Assembly (NCBI GenBank): GCA_035503915.1
Contig: DATJSU010000011.1
Coordinates: forward strand, 248,001-312,000
Source of the DNA: DATJMJ01 sp035503915
GTDB lineage: Bacteria; Actinomycetota; Acidimicrobiia; Acidimicrobiales; Palsa-688
Length of the DNA stretch: 64,000 nucleotides
Reading direction: 5' to 3'
Part shown: positions 33,357 through 41,389 of the stretch, in pieces
Numbering within the stretch: position 1 is the stretch's first letter
Layout of the letters: the number at the start of each line of letters is the position of its first letter
The notes under the pieces: model-generated
Told to the model about the DNA's origin: nothing
Database searches by the model: none
Seen by the model: only the letters and a program-made list of their open reading frames with translations
Made by a program: the position numbers and the translations under genes

Positions 33357-34229
33357 CTAGGCCAGGGCGGCCATATCGCGTGGCTGGACGAGGCTCGCCA
33401 GCTGCCCAGCTTGAGGCGAGAGCCGCCGCCGGTAGTCGTCGTGGGCGGCGACCTCGGCGAAGTAAGCGGACCGCCGTTTGGCCGAGCGCCCCGAGGGCTC
33501 TGTGACCACAAGGTCGGGGTCCAGCTGGGCGTTGAGGGCGTCCTTCAGCAGGAGCAAGGCTTCCGCGCGCATCTGCGAGATGCGAGAGTCTGTCACGCCG
33601 AGCTCCCTCGCGAGCGTCTGCATCGGCAGTTCCTCAAAGAAATATCCCACTACCACCCGCCGCAGCCTTTGGGGCAGGCGGTCGACCGCGGCCACCAGGT
33701 AGGCGCGCTTCTCGTTGTCAAGGATGTCCTCGTCGGGGCTGGAGCTCCCGGCAAGCACCACTTCTTCCGCGTTGCCATCGATGGGGAGCGCATCAAAATT
33801 GAGGACGAGCGCCCGGTAGACGTCGCTGTTCACGGCGTCTACCTCTTCTTGGGTCGAGCCCATGGCCTGGGCGACCTCGGACTTGGTGGGCTGGCGGCCG
33901 AACTTGGCGGTCAATGTGTCAGTCGCCTCGGCAACGCTTCGCGCCTTGGCCCTCACCGAACGGCTCGCCCAGTCGCGAGACCGCAGCTCGTCCAGGAGGG
34001 CACCCCTGATCCGCGCTGATGCGAACCGCTGGAAACTGATGCCGCGGCTCGGGTCGTAGGACCGCGCCGCTTGCGCCAGGCCCGCCATAGCAGCAGAGAC
34101 GAGGTCGTCCCGGCAGACGTGGCGGGGTATGCGGCTGGAGATTTCCGAGACCATGTAGTTGACGAGCGGCAGGTGGGCCTTCGCCAGTTCCGCCTCCGCG
34201 GCGCGCGCCTCTGGCGGGATCTCCCTCAT
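33357..34229 (-). CDS. fliA: Flagellar sigma factor, FliA/WhiG type
   Basis: A sigma-70 family factor with regions 2-4 but a short region 1: HLPLVNYMVSEISSRIPRHV, DDLVSAAMAGLAQAARSYDP, FQRFASARIRGALLDELRSR, DWASRSVRAKARSV. The region 4 helix-turn-helix is LPMQTLARELGVTDSRISQM. This is the FliA/SigD/WhiG pattern. I use ATG 34229 (290 residues). The frame is open further upstream to about 34540 and ATGs at 34277, 34322 and 34472 are possible; none has a strong ribosome site. It probably drives fliC, flgN-csrA and flbD. Confidence 0.9.
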   Translation of the reverse strand: MREIPPEARAAEAELAKAHLPLVNYMVSEISSRIPRHVCRDDLVSAAMAGLAQAARSYDPSRGISFQRFASARIRGALLDELRSRDWASRSVRAKARSVAEATDTLTAKFGRQPTKSEVAQAMGSTQEEVDAVNSDVYRALVLNFDALPIDGNAEEVVLAGSSSPDEDILDNEKRAYLVAAVDRLPQRLRRVVVGYFFEELPMQTLARELGVTDSRISQMRAEALLLLKDALNAQLDPDLVVTEPSGRSAKRRSAYFAEVAAHDDYRRRLSPQAGQLASLVQPRDMAALA

Positions 34230-34537
34230 CGTACGCTGCGTGGTATTCCCCTCACTATCAGCGCGCAGGGAAGGCATAGGTCTTAGTTTCGGCACGAGGG
34301 CACGGGGTGCTGGATAGGTCATTGGGCTGAAATGCCTAGGCACGGAAAAACGCGCAAGGCCCGCGTTCGGGCTACTCGGCCGGGCCGGGTGGACGACCGT
34401 TGCTGGTAGCGGCTCCAGGCCGGGCCCGGCTGGCTCGTCGGGCAGGCGTGCGAGGCCGAGCTGGCGTGCCATTTCTTCGGCTTCTGCGGCTGCTTCCTCG
34501 GGCTCAGGTGGGCTCGTTACTGACCGATCTAGGTGTC
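34230..34537. other. Divergent region between fliA and flgN
   Basis: About 300 bases. The minus-strand fliA frame stays open through most of it with Glu/Ala- and Pro-rich codons (for example EPEEAAAEAEEMARQLGLAR), so part may be coding as a FliA N-terminal extension. On the plus strand it carries the candidate flgN promoter at 34504-34530. I see no other gene. Confidence 0.5.
34504..34530 (+). promoter_or_regulatory. Candidate sigma-28 promoter for flgN-flgK-flgL-fliW-csrA
   Basis: TCAG (34504-34507), 15 bases, ACCGATCT (34523-34530). Spacing and the CCGAT core match the fliC and flbD sites. The -10 ends seven bases before GTG 34538, so the transcript could start at the flgN start codon itself (leaderless). 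Confidence 0.45.
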
Positions 34538-35053
34538 GTGGTGGTTGAAAGCAACGACCAGGTCTTGAACGACATCTCGACGGTCCTCTGGCGTGAGCGC
34601 CAGCTGCTGGAACTCCTCGTCTTCAAGCTCGAGGAGGAGCAGCTCCTGCTCACCGCGGGGAAAACACGTTGGGTGAACCATGCTTCAAGAGAGGTCGAGA
34701 TCGTGCTCGAGCAACTGCGCTCGGCAGAACTGCTGCGGGCAGTCAAAGTGGAAGCCGCCGCTGTCGAGCTCGGGTTGGAGTCGTTCCCGGGCCTGCGCTC
34801 CCTCGCCGAAGCCGCACCCGAACCGTGGGCATCGATCCTCGCTCGCCACCGGCAGGCCTTCTTGGAGCTGACCGGGGAGATCCGCGACCTGTCGGAGCGC
34901 AACCGTCACCTTCTTGCAAGGGGCCGGGACGCTGCGCGCGAGGCGCTCAGCTGGTTGACCGGCAAAGGCGCACCTCCCCCCCAGGCGTACACGGCCTCCG
35001 GGGGCCCCGGGCAGGCCCCGGCAGGTCACCTACTCGTCAACGAGGCCGTCTGA
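34538..35053 (+). CDS. flgN: FlgN-like chaperone for hook-filament junction proteins
   Basis: The frame directly before flgK encodes a helical protein with Glu/Leu-rich heptads typical of FlgN (VLWRERQLLELLVFKLEEEQ, LLLTAGKTRWV, REVEIVLEQLRSAELLR). FlgN holds FlgK and FlgL before export. The start is unsure: GTG 34538 gives 171 residues and fits a leaderless start, GTG 34541 and upstream codons in the same frame are possible. Family assignment is by helicity and position. Confidence 0.78.
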   Translation: MVVESNDQVLNDISTVLWRERQLLELLVFKLEEEQLLLTAGKTRWVNHASREVEIVLEQLRSAELLRAVKVEAAAVELGLESFPGLRSLAEAAPEPWASILARHRQAFLELTGEIRDLSERNRHLLARGRDAAREALSWLTGKGAPPPQAYTASGGPGQAPAGHLLVNEAV

Positions 35054-35074
35054 GATGACTGGGGTGACCAAGCA

Positions 35075-36559
35075 ATGAGCGATTTCTCCGAGCTCAGTGT
35101 CGCTCTCACAGGGCTCGAGGCGGAGCAGGTGGGCATGGACACGGTCGGCCAGAACGTTGCCAACGCCAACACTGCCGGCTACGTCGAGGAGTCAGTCCAG
35201 CTCGGCACCCTCGGGCCGTTCGCCGAGGAGGGCATCACAGGCGTGAACAGCCAGCCCGGCGACGGTGTCCAGGTGGAGGGCATCTCGCGGCTGACAAACA
35301 CCTACCTGCAGTCCCAGAGCTATACCCAGCAGGGGCTCCAGGGCTCTCTCAGTGCCCAGCAAACCGGTCTCCAGTCCGTGCAGGAAAACTTCCCCGAGCC
35401 GGCGGGCAACGGGATCTCGAGCGAGCTGACTCAGTACTGGCAGGACTGGTCCAACCTTGCCAACAACCCTTCCGACTCGAGCGCGCAGACAACCGTGGTC
35501 CAAGACGGCAGCACCCTTGCCGAGTCCCTCAACCAGACCTCCAATTCGCTCACCGCGCTTTCCAACCAGACGGTGCAGAACATCACGTCGACTCTCAGCA
35601 CTGTCAACCAAGAGGCCTCACAGATCGCCAACCTCAACCAGTCCATACTTGCGACCAACGCCGGCACCAACGCCTCGAGCGATGGCTCAATAGCTGCCCT
35701 GGAGGACCAGAGGGACGAGCTCGTCTCCCAGCTCTCCAGCCAGCTCGGCGTGCAGGTGAGCTACAACCAGGACGGGACGGTCAACGTCTACTCGGGTACC
35801 GAATCCCTGGTGTCGGGCCCCAACTACCAGCAATTGTCGCTGTCCAGCTCCGGGCCGCCGTACTCGCTCGTATGGAGCAACGACCAGAGCACCTACCAGC
35901 CAAGCAGCGGGCAGCTGGCGGGCATGCTCGACGTCGTGAACAACTACGTCCCGAGCTACCAGAGCAGCCTTGACCAGGTTGCCCAGAGCCTCATGGGCTC
36001 GGTCAACTACCTCATGAGCACGGGGTACGACCAAGCGGGCAACCAGGGGGCGCCTTTCTTTCTCGGGACGGGGGCGAGCAACATCGAGGTGAACCCCGCA
36101 CTGGTGTCCAACCCGGACTTGATCGGGGCCAATGCGTCAGCGACCCCCTCGGGCTCAGATGCCACCAACGAGGACGGCACCGTGGCCGCCGAGGTAGGTG
36201 AGCTGCCCAACTCGCAGACTGCCACCATGCTCGTCCCCGCAGGCGGTTGGTCGGCCGGCGGGAGCGCCTCGTCCTGGACGTCTGGTGCTACTACGACGAC
36301 GGGGACGGAAGCCGACGCAGCGTACAACGAGCTGGTGACCACCGTCGGCCAGCAGACTTCGTCGGTCAACAACCAATTGACCGACCAGCAGACTGTGACG
36401 ACCAACGTCAACTCTGCTTTGCAGTCCGCTACTGGAGTGAACACCGACCAGGAGCTCACCAATATGGTCATGTACCAGAACGCCTACGAGGCCACTGCGA
36501 AGTTCATGAGCACGGTCGACACGTTGCTGCAGTCGCTTATCACCATGGTGAACAGTTGA
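35075..36559 (+). CDS. flgK: Hook-filament junction protein FlgK
   Basis: FlgK links hook to filament. The 494-residue protein begins MSDFSELSVALTGLEAEQVG with GQNVANANTAGYVEESV, the FlgK start, and ends with MVMYQNAYEATAKFMSTVDT and LLQSLITMVN. The middle is Ser/Gln/Asn-rich. Two Arg and one Lys in total. It follows flgN by 21 bases and precedes flgL by 12. Confidence 0.96.
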   Translation: MSDFSELSVALTGLEAEQVGMDTVGQNVANANTAGYVEESVQLGTLGPFAEEGITGVNSQPGDGVQVEGISRLTNTYLQSQSYTQQGLQGSLSAQQTGLQSVQENFPEPAGNGISSELTQYWQDWSNLANNPSDSSAQTTVVQDGSTLAESLNQTSNSLTALSNQTVQNITSTLSTVNQEASQIANLNQSILATNAGTNASSDGSIAALEDQRDELVSQLSSQLGVQVSYNQDGTVNVYSGTESLVSGPNYQQLSLSSSGPPYSLVWSNDQSTYQPSSGQLAGMLDVVNNYVPSYQSSLDQVAQSLMGSVNYLMSTGYDQAGNQGAPFFLGTGASNIEVNPALVSNPDLIGANASATPSGSDATNEDGTVAAEVGELPNSQTATMLVPAGGWSAGGSASSWTSGATTTTGTEADAAYNELVTTVGQQTSSVNNQLTDQQTVTTNVNSALQSATGVNTDQELTNMVMYQNAYEATAKFMSTVDTLLQSLITMVNS

Positions 36560-36571
36560 GGCGGGGACGAG

Positions 36572-37519
36572 ATGTCTGACACAATGCGCGTGACCCAGAA
36601 CAGCGCCGCGTTGTCGATGGTCCAGGACCTGGAATCGGATCTTTCCAGCCTTACCAATCTTCAAGAACAAGCGGCGTCGGGCAAGTCAATCAACCAGCCT
36701 TCGGACAACCCGACGGGCACCTCGGAGATCCTCTCCCTCAACGCCCAGATCGGGCGTTTCCAGCAGTACGCGACGAACGCACAGAACGGGTTGTCCTTCC
36801 TCGGCACGGCTTCCACTGCCCTCGAGTCAGTTTCGACAGCGCTCAACCAGGTCCAAACTGATGTCCTGTCAGGTGCGAACGCTTCCGCTTCTGACTCGAC
36901 GAGCGACCAGGACCTCTCTCAGGACGTCCTCGAGATAAAGCAGCAGATCCTTAATCTGGCGGGGACGACCTACAACAACCAACAGGTGTTCTCGGGGACG
37001 TACGGCACGGCGCCGTACCCCCAAGGTACGGCCAGCGCGGTGAGCGACCCCACGAGCTCTTCGTACGACCCCTCGGTCGCTTATGCCTATGCGGGTAGTA
37101 GTACCCCACTGACGCGAGTAGTTGCCCCGGGGGAAAGCACCGACGTGAGCGTGACGGGCGAGCAAGTCTTCGGGAGCGGGAGCTCGAGCCTGTTCGCTCT
37201 CCTCGACACGATCTCCCAGGACTTGGCCACGGGCAACACCTCGGCGCTGAGCGGCACAGACTTACAGCAGTTGCAATCGGCGATGAGCACGGTTTCACAG
37301 GCCACTGGGAACGTGGGCGCTCTCACAAGCTCGGTGACCCAAAGCCAGACCAATGCCAACAATACGGTTTCCAACCTCCAGGCCCAGGTCGGTAACATCA
37401 GTGACGCCAACGAGGACCAGGTGGCTACCGAGCTCGACCTTTCCGTGTCCGCCTACCAAGCAGCTCTCGAGACGACGGCGCAGATAATCCAGCCCTCACT
37501 TGCGCAGTTCCTCTCATGA
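36572..37519 (+). CDS. flgL: Hook-filament junction protein FlgL
   Basis: FlgL is the second junction protein and is related to flagellin. The 315 residues start MSDTMRVTQNSAALSMVQDL, with LQEQAASGKSINQPSDNPTG near residues 31-50, and end with ELDLSVSAYQAALETTAQII. GGGGACGAG precedes the ATG. Three Arg and two Lys. It overlaps fliW by four bases. Confidence 0.95.
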   Translation: MSDTMRVTQNSAALSMVQDLESDLSSLTNLQEQAASGKSINQPSDNPTGTSEILSLNAQIGRFQQYATNAQNGLSFLGTASTALESVSTALNQVQTDVLSGANASASDSTSDQDLSQDVLEIKQQILNLAGTTYNNQQVFSGTYGTAPYPQGTASAVSDPTSSSYDPSVAYAYAGSSTPLTRVVAPGESTDVSVTGEQVFGSGSSSLFALLDTISQDLATGNTSALSGTDLQQLQSAMSTVSQATGNVGALTSSVTQSQTNANNTVSNLQAQVGNISDANEDQVATELDLSVSAYQAALETTAQIIQPSLAQFLS

Positions 37520-37956
37520 GCGTGACCAGTTCCCCCTCTCTCAAGGTCTCTGTACCGGTGGGCGCCCGTCTCCATTTCGGCGCCGGCATCCCGGGTTTCC
37601 CCCACGCGCGGGTCTTTTCCTTACGGCCCTGGGGGACCGGGCCGACACCGTTTTACGTGATGGAGTCCACGGATCTGGCGGGCCTGTGCTTCGTCGTAGT
37701 GAGCCCGTCGGTGTTTTTCCCTTGGTACGAACCACACTTTGGCCCTGAGGTCTACCAAGCGGTCGAGGTACCAGGACCTGACGGTGTCGAGGTCCTCGTG
37801 ATCCTCACACTCCATTCGCGGCCCCAGGACACCACTGCTAACCTCCTCGGGCCGGTCGTAGTTAACTCAGGAACGGGCGAGGCAGTCCAGGCCGTGCTTT
37901 CGGGGTCGGGGTTCGACCCGCAGACCCCGATCGTGACCTCGGCGAAAAGCGCCTGA
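37516..37956 (+). CDS. fliW: Flagellar assembly factor FliW
   Basis: FliW binds flagellin and CsrA and relieves CsrA repression when flagellin is exported. The 146-residue protein shows the family run GIPGFPHARVFSLRPWG, PFYVMESTDLAGLCFVVVSP, FFPWYEPHF and TTANLLGPVVVNSGTGEAVQ. The start overlaps the flgL stop (ATGA), and csrA follows 127 bases later. Confidence 0.95.
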   Translation: MSVTSSPSLKVSVPVGARLHFGAGIPGFPHARVFSLRPWGTGPTPFYVMESTDLAGLCFVVVSPSVFFPWYEPHFGPEVYQAVEVPGPDGVEVLVILTLHSRPQDTTANLLGPVVVNSGTGEAVQAVLSGSGFDPQTPIVTSAKSA

Positions 37957-38083
37957 CGTTCGGCCTAAGGACCGGCCCAGCGCTCGCAAGCCGGTGACCT
38001 CTCGCCCCCGCCGGTGCAGCTCATTCCCGTGAGCCAGCCTCCCAGGAAGTAGGCTCCCCCCATCGCCCAGGGAAGGAGCGAAG

Positions 38084-38371
38084 ATGCTAGTCCTCACGAG
38101 GCACGTTCACCAAAGCATCGTCATCGGCCATGACGTCGTCGTCACTGTGCTGGAAGTCCGGGGCGACCAGGTCCGTCTCGGCATAACAGCCCCCAAGGAC
38201 ATCCAGGTCCATCGCGAGGAAGTCTTCGCGGCATTGAGTGCTGCCAACCGGCAGGCTGCCACGTCAGTAGCCGACTTGGAGCTCCTCAAGACCATCAATG
38301 TCGGTTCTGACGGGCGCGCACCAGAAGCGGGAACGGGTGTGCAGGCACGACAGGAGGGCGCGGAGCACTGA
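38084..38371 (+). CDS. csrA: Carbon storage/translation regulator CsrA
   Basis: CsrA is an RNA-binding dimer. The first 48 residues are canonical (MLVLTRHVHQSIVIGHDVVV, then GDQVRLGITAPKDIQVHREE), with the RNA-contacting Leu4, Arg6 and Arg44-type residues in place. The 95-residue length includes a tail of about 45 residues not seen in short CsrA. GGAAGGAG precedes the ATG. Two small hairpins follow the stop (GAGGG/CCCTC 38370-38385 and CGCACG/CGTGCG 38385-38399) and may end the operon. Confidence 0.95.
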   Translation: MLVLTRHVHQSIVIGHDVVVTVLEVRGDQVRLGITAPKDIQVHREEVFAALSAANRQAATSVADLELLKTINVGSDGRAPEAGTGVQARQEGAEH

Positions 38372-38610
38372 GGGTAACGGCCCTCGCACGCACCGTGCGT
38401 TGCGGGTAGAATTCCTGAGGAGCGCCTCACGGCGGCCAGATTGAGGCTCCGCCCTCTGTGTGGGGCCCAGTATCATGCGACCAAAAGGGCCACGAAAGCA
38501 CAGGGGGAGACGATTCGGCCGGTAGCCTGTGAGTTGGTGCCTGGTGGCTCGGCGACAAGACTGGTAGAGGGCACTGCTGGAGCGGGCTCTCGTATGAGGA
38601 CTACTAACTA

Positions 38611-39546
38611 GTGCCAAACAACCACGCCGCTCAGCCAGAGGAGGACTTGGTCCGCCTCTACCTGAACGATATTGGTAAGCACTCGCTGCTCACCAAAGAC
38701 GACGAAGCCAGGCTTGCTCAGGCGATCGAAGCGGGCCGGGCGGCCCGAGCCGAGATGACGTCTGGCAAGGCCCTGGCTGTCCCCCGAAAGCGGGAGCTCC
38801 GCAGGGCAATTCGCGAGGGGGACGAGGCAGCTGAGACTTTCGTCAAAGCGAACCTCAGGCTTGTCGTTTCGATCGCCAAGAAGTACCAAGCTGCCGAGCT
38901 CCCGTTGCTGGACCTCGTGCAAGAGGGCAACCTCGGCCTCATGCACGCGGTGGAAAAGTTCGACTGGCGCAAAGGTTTCAAGTTCTCCACCTACGCCACT
39001 TGGTGGATCCGCCAGGCAATTACCCGCGGTATCGCCAACACCGGTCGCACCGTCCGTCTCCCGGTACATGCTGGCGACTTGCTCACCCGGGTTACCAAAG
39101 CGAGAGGCCGGCTCGAGGGTCAGCTCGGGAGGCGCCCGACGTCGGCCGAACTGGCGAACGACCTCGAGCTCGAAGAAGAGAAAGTTATCGAGATCCTGAG
39201 GCACGCCGCTGAGCCCCTTTCGCTCTCGGAGCCCCTGCGGGAGGACGGGGACGCTGAGCTCGGCGACGTCGTGGAAGATCGTTCCGCAGTCTCGCCCTTT
39301 GAGGCGGCGGCGGCGTCGCTCTTGTCGGGCGAAGTAGGCAAGATGCTGGTCGCCTTGGACGAGCGCGAGCGGGAGATCTTGCGGTTGCGCTTCGGCCTGG
39401 ACAGGGGAGAGCCCCGCACCCTCGACGAGGTGGGGGAGCATTTCAACCTGACGCGCGAGCGCATCCGCCAAATTGAGGCGCGAGCGATGTCCAAGCTGCG
39501 CCACCCTTCCACGGACCGGGGTGCCCGCGAACTGCTGACCACCTAG
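38611..39546 (+). CDS. RNA polymerase sigma-70 factor, group 1/2 (RpoD/SigB/HrdB-like)
   Basis: The 311-residue protein has region 1.2 (VRLYLNDIGKHSLLTKDDEA), region 2 (VKANLRLVVSIAKKYQ, DLVQEGNLGLMHAVEKFDWR, FSTYATWWIRQAI), region 3, and region 4 (REREILRLRFGLDRGEPRTL and LTRERIRQIEARAMSKLRHP). It lacks the long acidic N-terminus of most primary factors, so a group 2 factor is more likely. Start GTG 38611. The 239 bases upstream hold no gene I can support. Confidence 0.93.
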   Translation: MPNNHAAQPEEDLVRLYLNDIGKHSLLTKDDEARLAQAIEAGRAARAEMTSGKALAVPRKRELRRAIREGDEAAETFVKANLRLVVSIAKKYQAAELPLLDLVQEGNLGLMHAVEKFDWRKGFKFSTYATWWIRQAITRGIANTGRTVRLPVHAGDLLTRVTKARGRLEGQLGRRPTSAELANDLELEEEKVIEILRHAAEPLSLSEPLREDGDAELGDVVEDRSAVSPFEAAAASLLSGEVGKMLVALDEREREILRLRFGLDRGEPRTLDEVGEHFNLTRERIRQIEARAMSKLRHPSTDRGARELLTT

Positions 39547-39554
39547 CGGTAGCG

Positions 39555-40037
39555 CTAGGCCGAGTGCGAGAACTTCTCCGGCAACCTGGCAAGCACGAAG
39601 CTGAACAGCAGCTGCCGGTCGGTAGTGGTAAGGACGATCGCCGCTTTGCCAGAAGCGTTTTGCGGCGCCTCCGCCACTTGGCCGTCAATAAAGTCCCCCG
39701 TGAAGGCAAAGGCGCAGACCTCTGACCCCGCTCGGGGCGGCCTGTAGGCAGCCGATGGGTTCTTCGGGAACCGCCTGCGAACGAGGTCAGCCATCACTTT
39801 GGGGGTGACCAGCTTGACGCCCTTGAACTCGTAGCTCGACTTGGGCGCGTTGAGTGCTCCTTCGGCGAGGGGCAGGTCCTCGAAGCAGTTCTTCAAGTCG
39901 ACTGGGAGCACTGGCAGTACGGGATGGGCGCAGGACTGTGCCCCGACGCCGGCGCTCACGACGAGCAACAGGCAGGCGAGTGCCTTGCGCGGACCGTGCC
40001 CCAATTTTTGCTTGATGTTTCGCAACGTCGTAATCAT
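39555..40037 (-). CDS. Small secreted or lipoprotein-like protein of unknown function
   Basis: The 160-residue product has a basic start (MITTLRNIKQKLGHGPRK) and a hydrophobic signal segment (ALACLLLVVSAGVGA) ending QSC, which is a poor lipobox. The remainder is soluble with two further Cys (NCFEDLP, EVCAFAF), perhaps a disulfide. I do not recognise a family. It overlaps the upstream membrane protein by four bases (ATGA), so the two are co-expressed. Its Lys/Arg content is ordinary, unlike the exported flagellar proteins. Confidence 0.75.
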   Translation of the reverse strand: MITTLRNIKQKLGHGPRKALACLLLVVSAGVGAQSCAHPVLPVLPVDLKNCFEDLPLAEGALNAPKSSYEFKGVKLVTPKVMADLVRRRFPKNPSAAYRPPRAGSEVCAFAFTGDFIDGQVAEAPQNASGKAAIVLTTTDRQLLFSFVLARLPEKFSHSA

Positions 40038-41335
40038 GCGTCTTTCACCCGTTGTTCGCTATGGGTTGAGGCGGGTTGGTTGTTCAAGCGCGCCCGCTCG
40101 ACCGGCACCTCAGGGCCGGGCGGCTCGCTCGTGCCCCCGGCCCCGGCCCCGGCCCTGAGGGGCAACCCCGGCTCCTTGCGAGCATCCTCGCGAGGGCCAG
40201 TCCCGGGAAGGCCGTCAGCACTGCCCGGCCAGCCGACTTGACTGCCAACGCTGTCTGCTGGGCGCGTGGTCGTCTCAACCGGCCCCCTGTTTGCGGTTTC
40301 CTCGAGCTCCTTTTGGCGCATGAAGCGACGCCTCAAACGGTAGAGGTCCCCGTAGCAGACCGCGCCGATCGGTAGCGGGATCCAGAAGCTGAGCAAGCGG
40401 TAAAGCAGTACGGCGGCGACCGTCGCGGGTTTATCCGCGGGGTCGAAAGCAATGAGGGCGATCGTGAGGGTGCCCTCGACGACACCGAGGCCTCCTGGGG
40501 TAATCGGCAGGTTCACGGCTAGCTGGCCGGCACAATATGCAAGGAGCAGCCCTTGCCAGGGCACGGGCGCGCCAACGGCAAGCAATGAGAACATGAAACA
40601 CGTGCAGTCGGTCAGCCACGTCGCCACGCCCCACCCCGCTGCACGCAACCACTCGAGGCTTGTGGGCGCCACCGCCTGAATGCGCTCCAAAGCGCGGGCG
40701 AGCGGCCCAGAGAGCTGGCCTTCAGGGCGGCCGAGCGGCCGCTCGAGCGCAGTTGCCGCCCTAATGACCGACTTGTAGAAGACGAGCCTTCGCGACCAGA
40801 TGCCGGTCAGGAGGGCCGCGAGCAAAACGACCCCAAGGATTGCTTCAACGAGGTCAAAAGTGCTCCCAAGGCTTGCCGACAACGCGAGCCCGGCTCCCGC
40901 CAACCCCGCGAGCGTCGCAAAGAGGACAGCGACGGAAGCGACTATCACCCAGCCCGCCAAAACCTCGTCGGCACCGAGCATCTGGTACTGGCCGAACTGG
41001 AACAGCCCAGCAAATGCCGCTCCCACGGGGAGAGCGGACTGTATCGAGTTGCCTGCAAAGAGGATCGCTGTCATCCGGCGACGCGAAGGCCGCGGGCCGC
41101 CGGCGATCATCATCGTCCGCTGCAAGAACGCTGCGGCTAGATAGGAGCCAGTCTCCCCAACGGCACCAAGCGCCAAGTAAGCCCAGCGAGGCTGAGAGAG
41201 GAAGGCGCCGGCTCCAGAAAGCTCGCTCGATTTGCCGGCCACGACCCATCCCGCGAGCGCCAAAAGCCCAAAGCCGACGACGATCCGAAAGGGGCGCCAA
41301 AGCCGGCGTAGCTTGTGCTTCGACGGCCGGCCCAT
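40034..41335 (-). CDS. LPG synthetase TM-like / UPF0104 membrane protein
   Basis: The 433-residue protein has about eight membrane helices in the first 330 residues with the pattern of the AglD/MprF flippase-like family: FAGNSIQSALPVGAAFAGLF, the loop LPITPGGLGVVEGTLTIALI, and LLYRLLSFWIPLPIGAVCYG. Such proteins are proposed to move lipid-linked substrates. The last 100 residues are a Pro/Gly/Arg-rich tail. The conjugation module starts 54 bases upstream on the same strand. Confidence 0.85.
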   Translation of the reverse strand: MGRPSKHKLRRLWRPFRIVVGFGLLALAGWVVAGKSSELSGAGAFLSQPRWAYLALGAVGETGSYLAAAFLQRTMMIAGGPRPSRRRMTAILFAGNSIQSALPVGAAFAGLFQFGQYQMLGADEVLAGWVIVASVAVLFATLAGLAGAGLALSASLGSTFDLVEAILGVVLLAALLTGIWSRRLVFYKSVIRAATALERPLGRPEGQLSGPLARALERIQAVAPTSLEWLRAAGWGVATWLTDCTCFMFSLLAVGAPVPWQGLLLAYCAGQLAVNLPITPGGLGVVEGTLTIALIAFDPADKPATVAAVLLYRLLSFWIPLPIGAVCYGDLYRLRRRFMRQKELEETANRGPVETTTRPADSVGSQVGWPGSADGLPGTGPREDARKEPGLPLRAGAGAGGTSEPPGPEVPVERARLNNQPASTHSEQRVKDA

Positions 41336-41389
41336 TTGGCCAATTTTCGCGCCGAAGTGAGCGCGTCCAGCCTCATCCGCTCGCCGAGG

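Noticed and set aside
38372..38610. Possible tRNA or small RNA gene before the sigma factor
   Set aside because: I could not fold a cloverleaf or find tmRNA or 6S landmarks; only two small hairpins near the csrA end are seen.
39555..40037. Using the secreted protein as support for a general acid adaptation
   Set aside because: Its Lys and Arg content is ordinary, so the depletion seen in flagellar proteins is not a rule for all secreted proteins of this genome. The acid hypothesis stays open.
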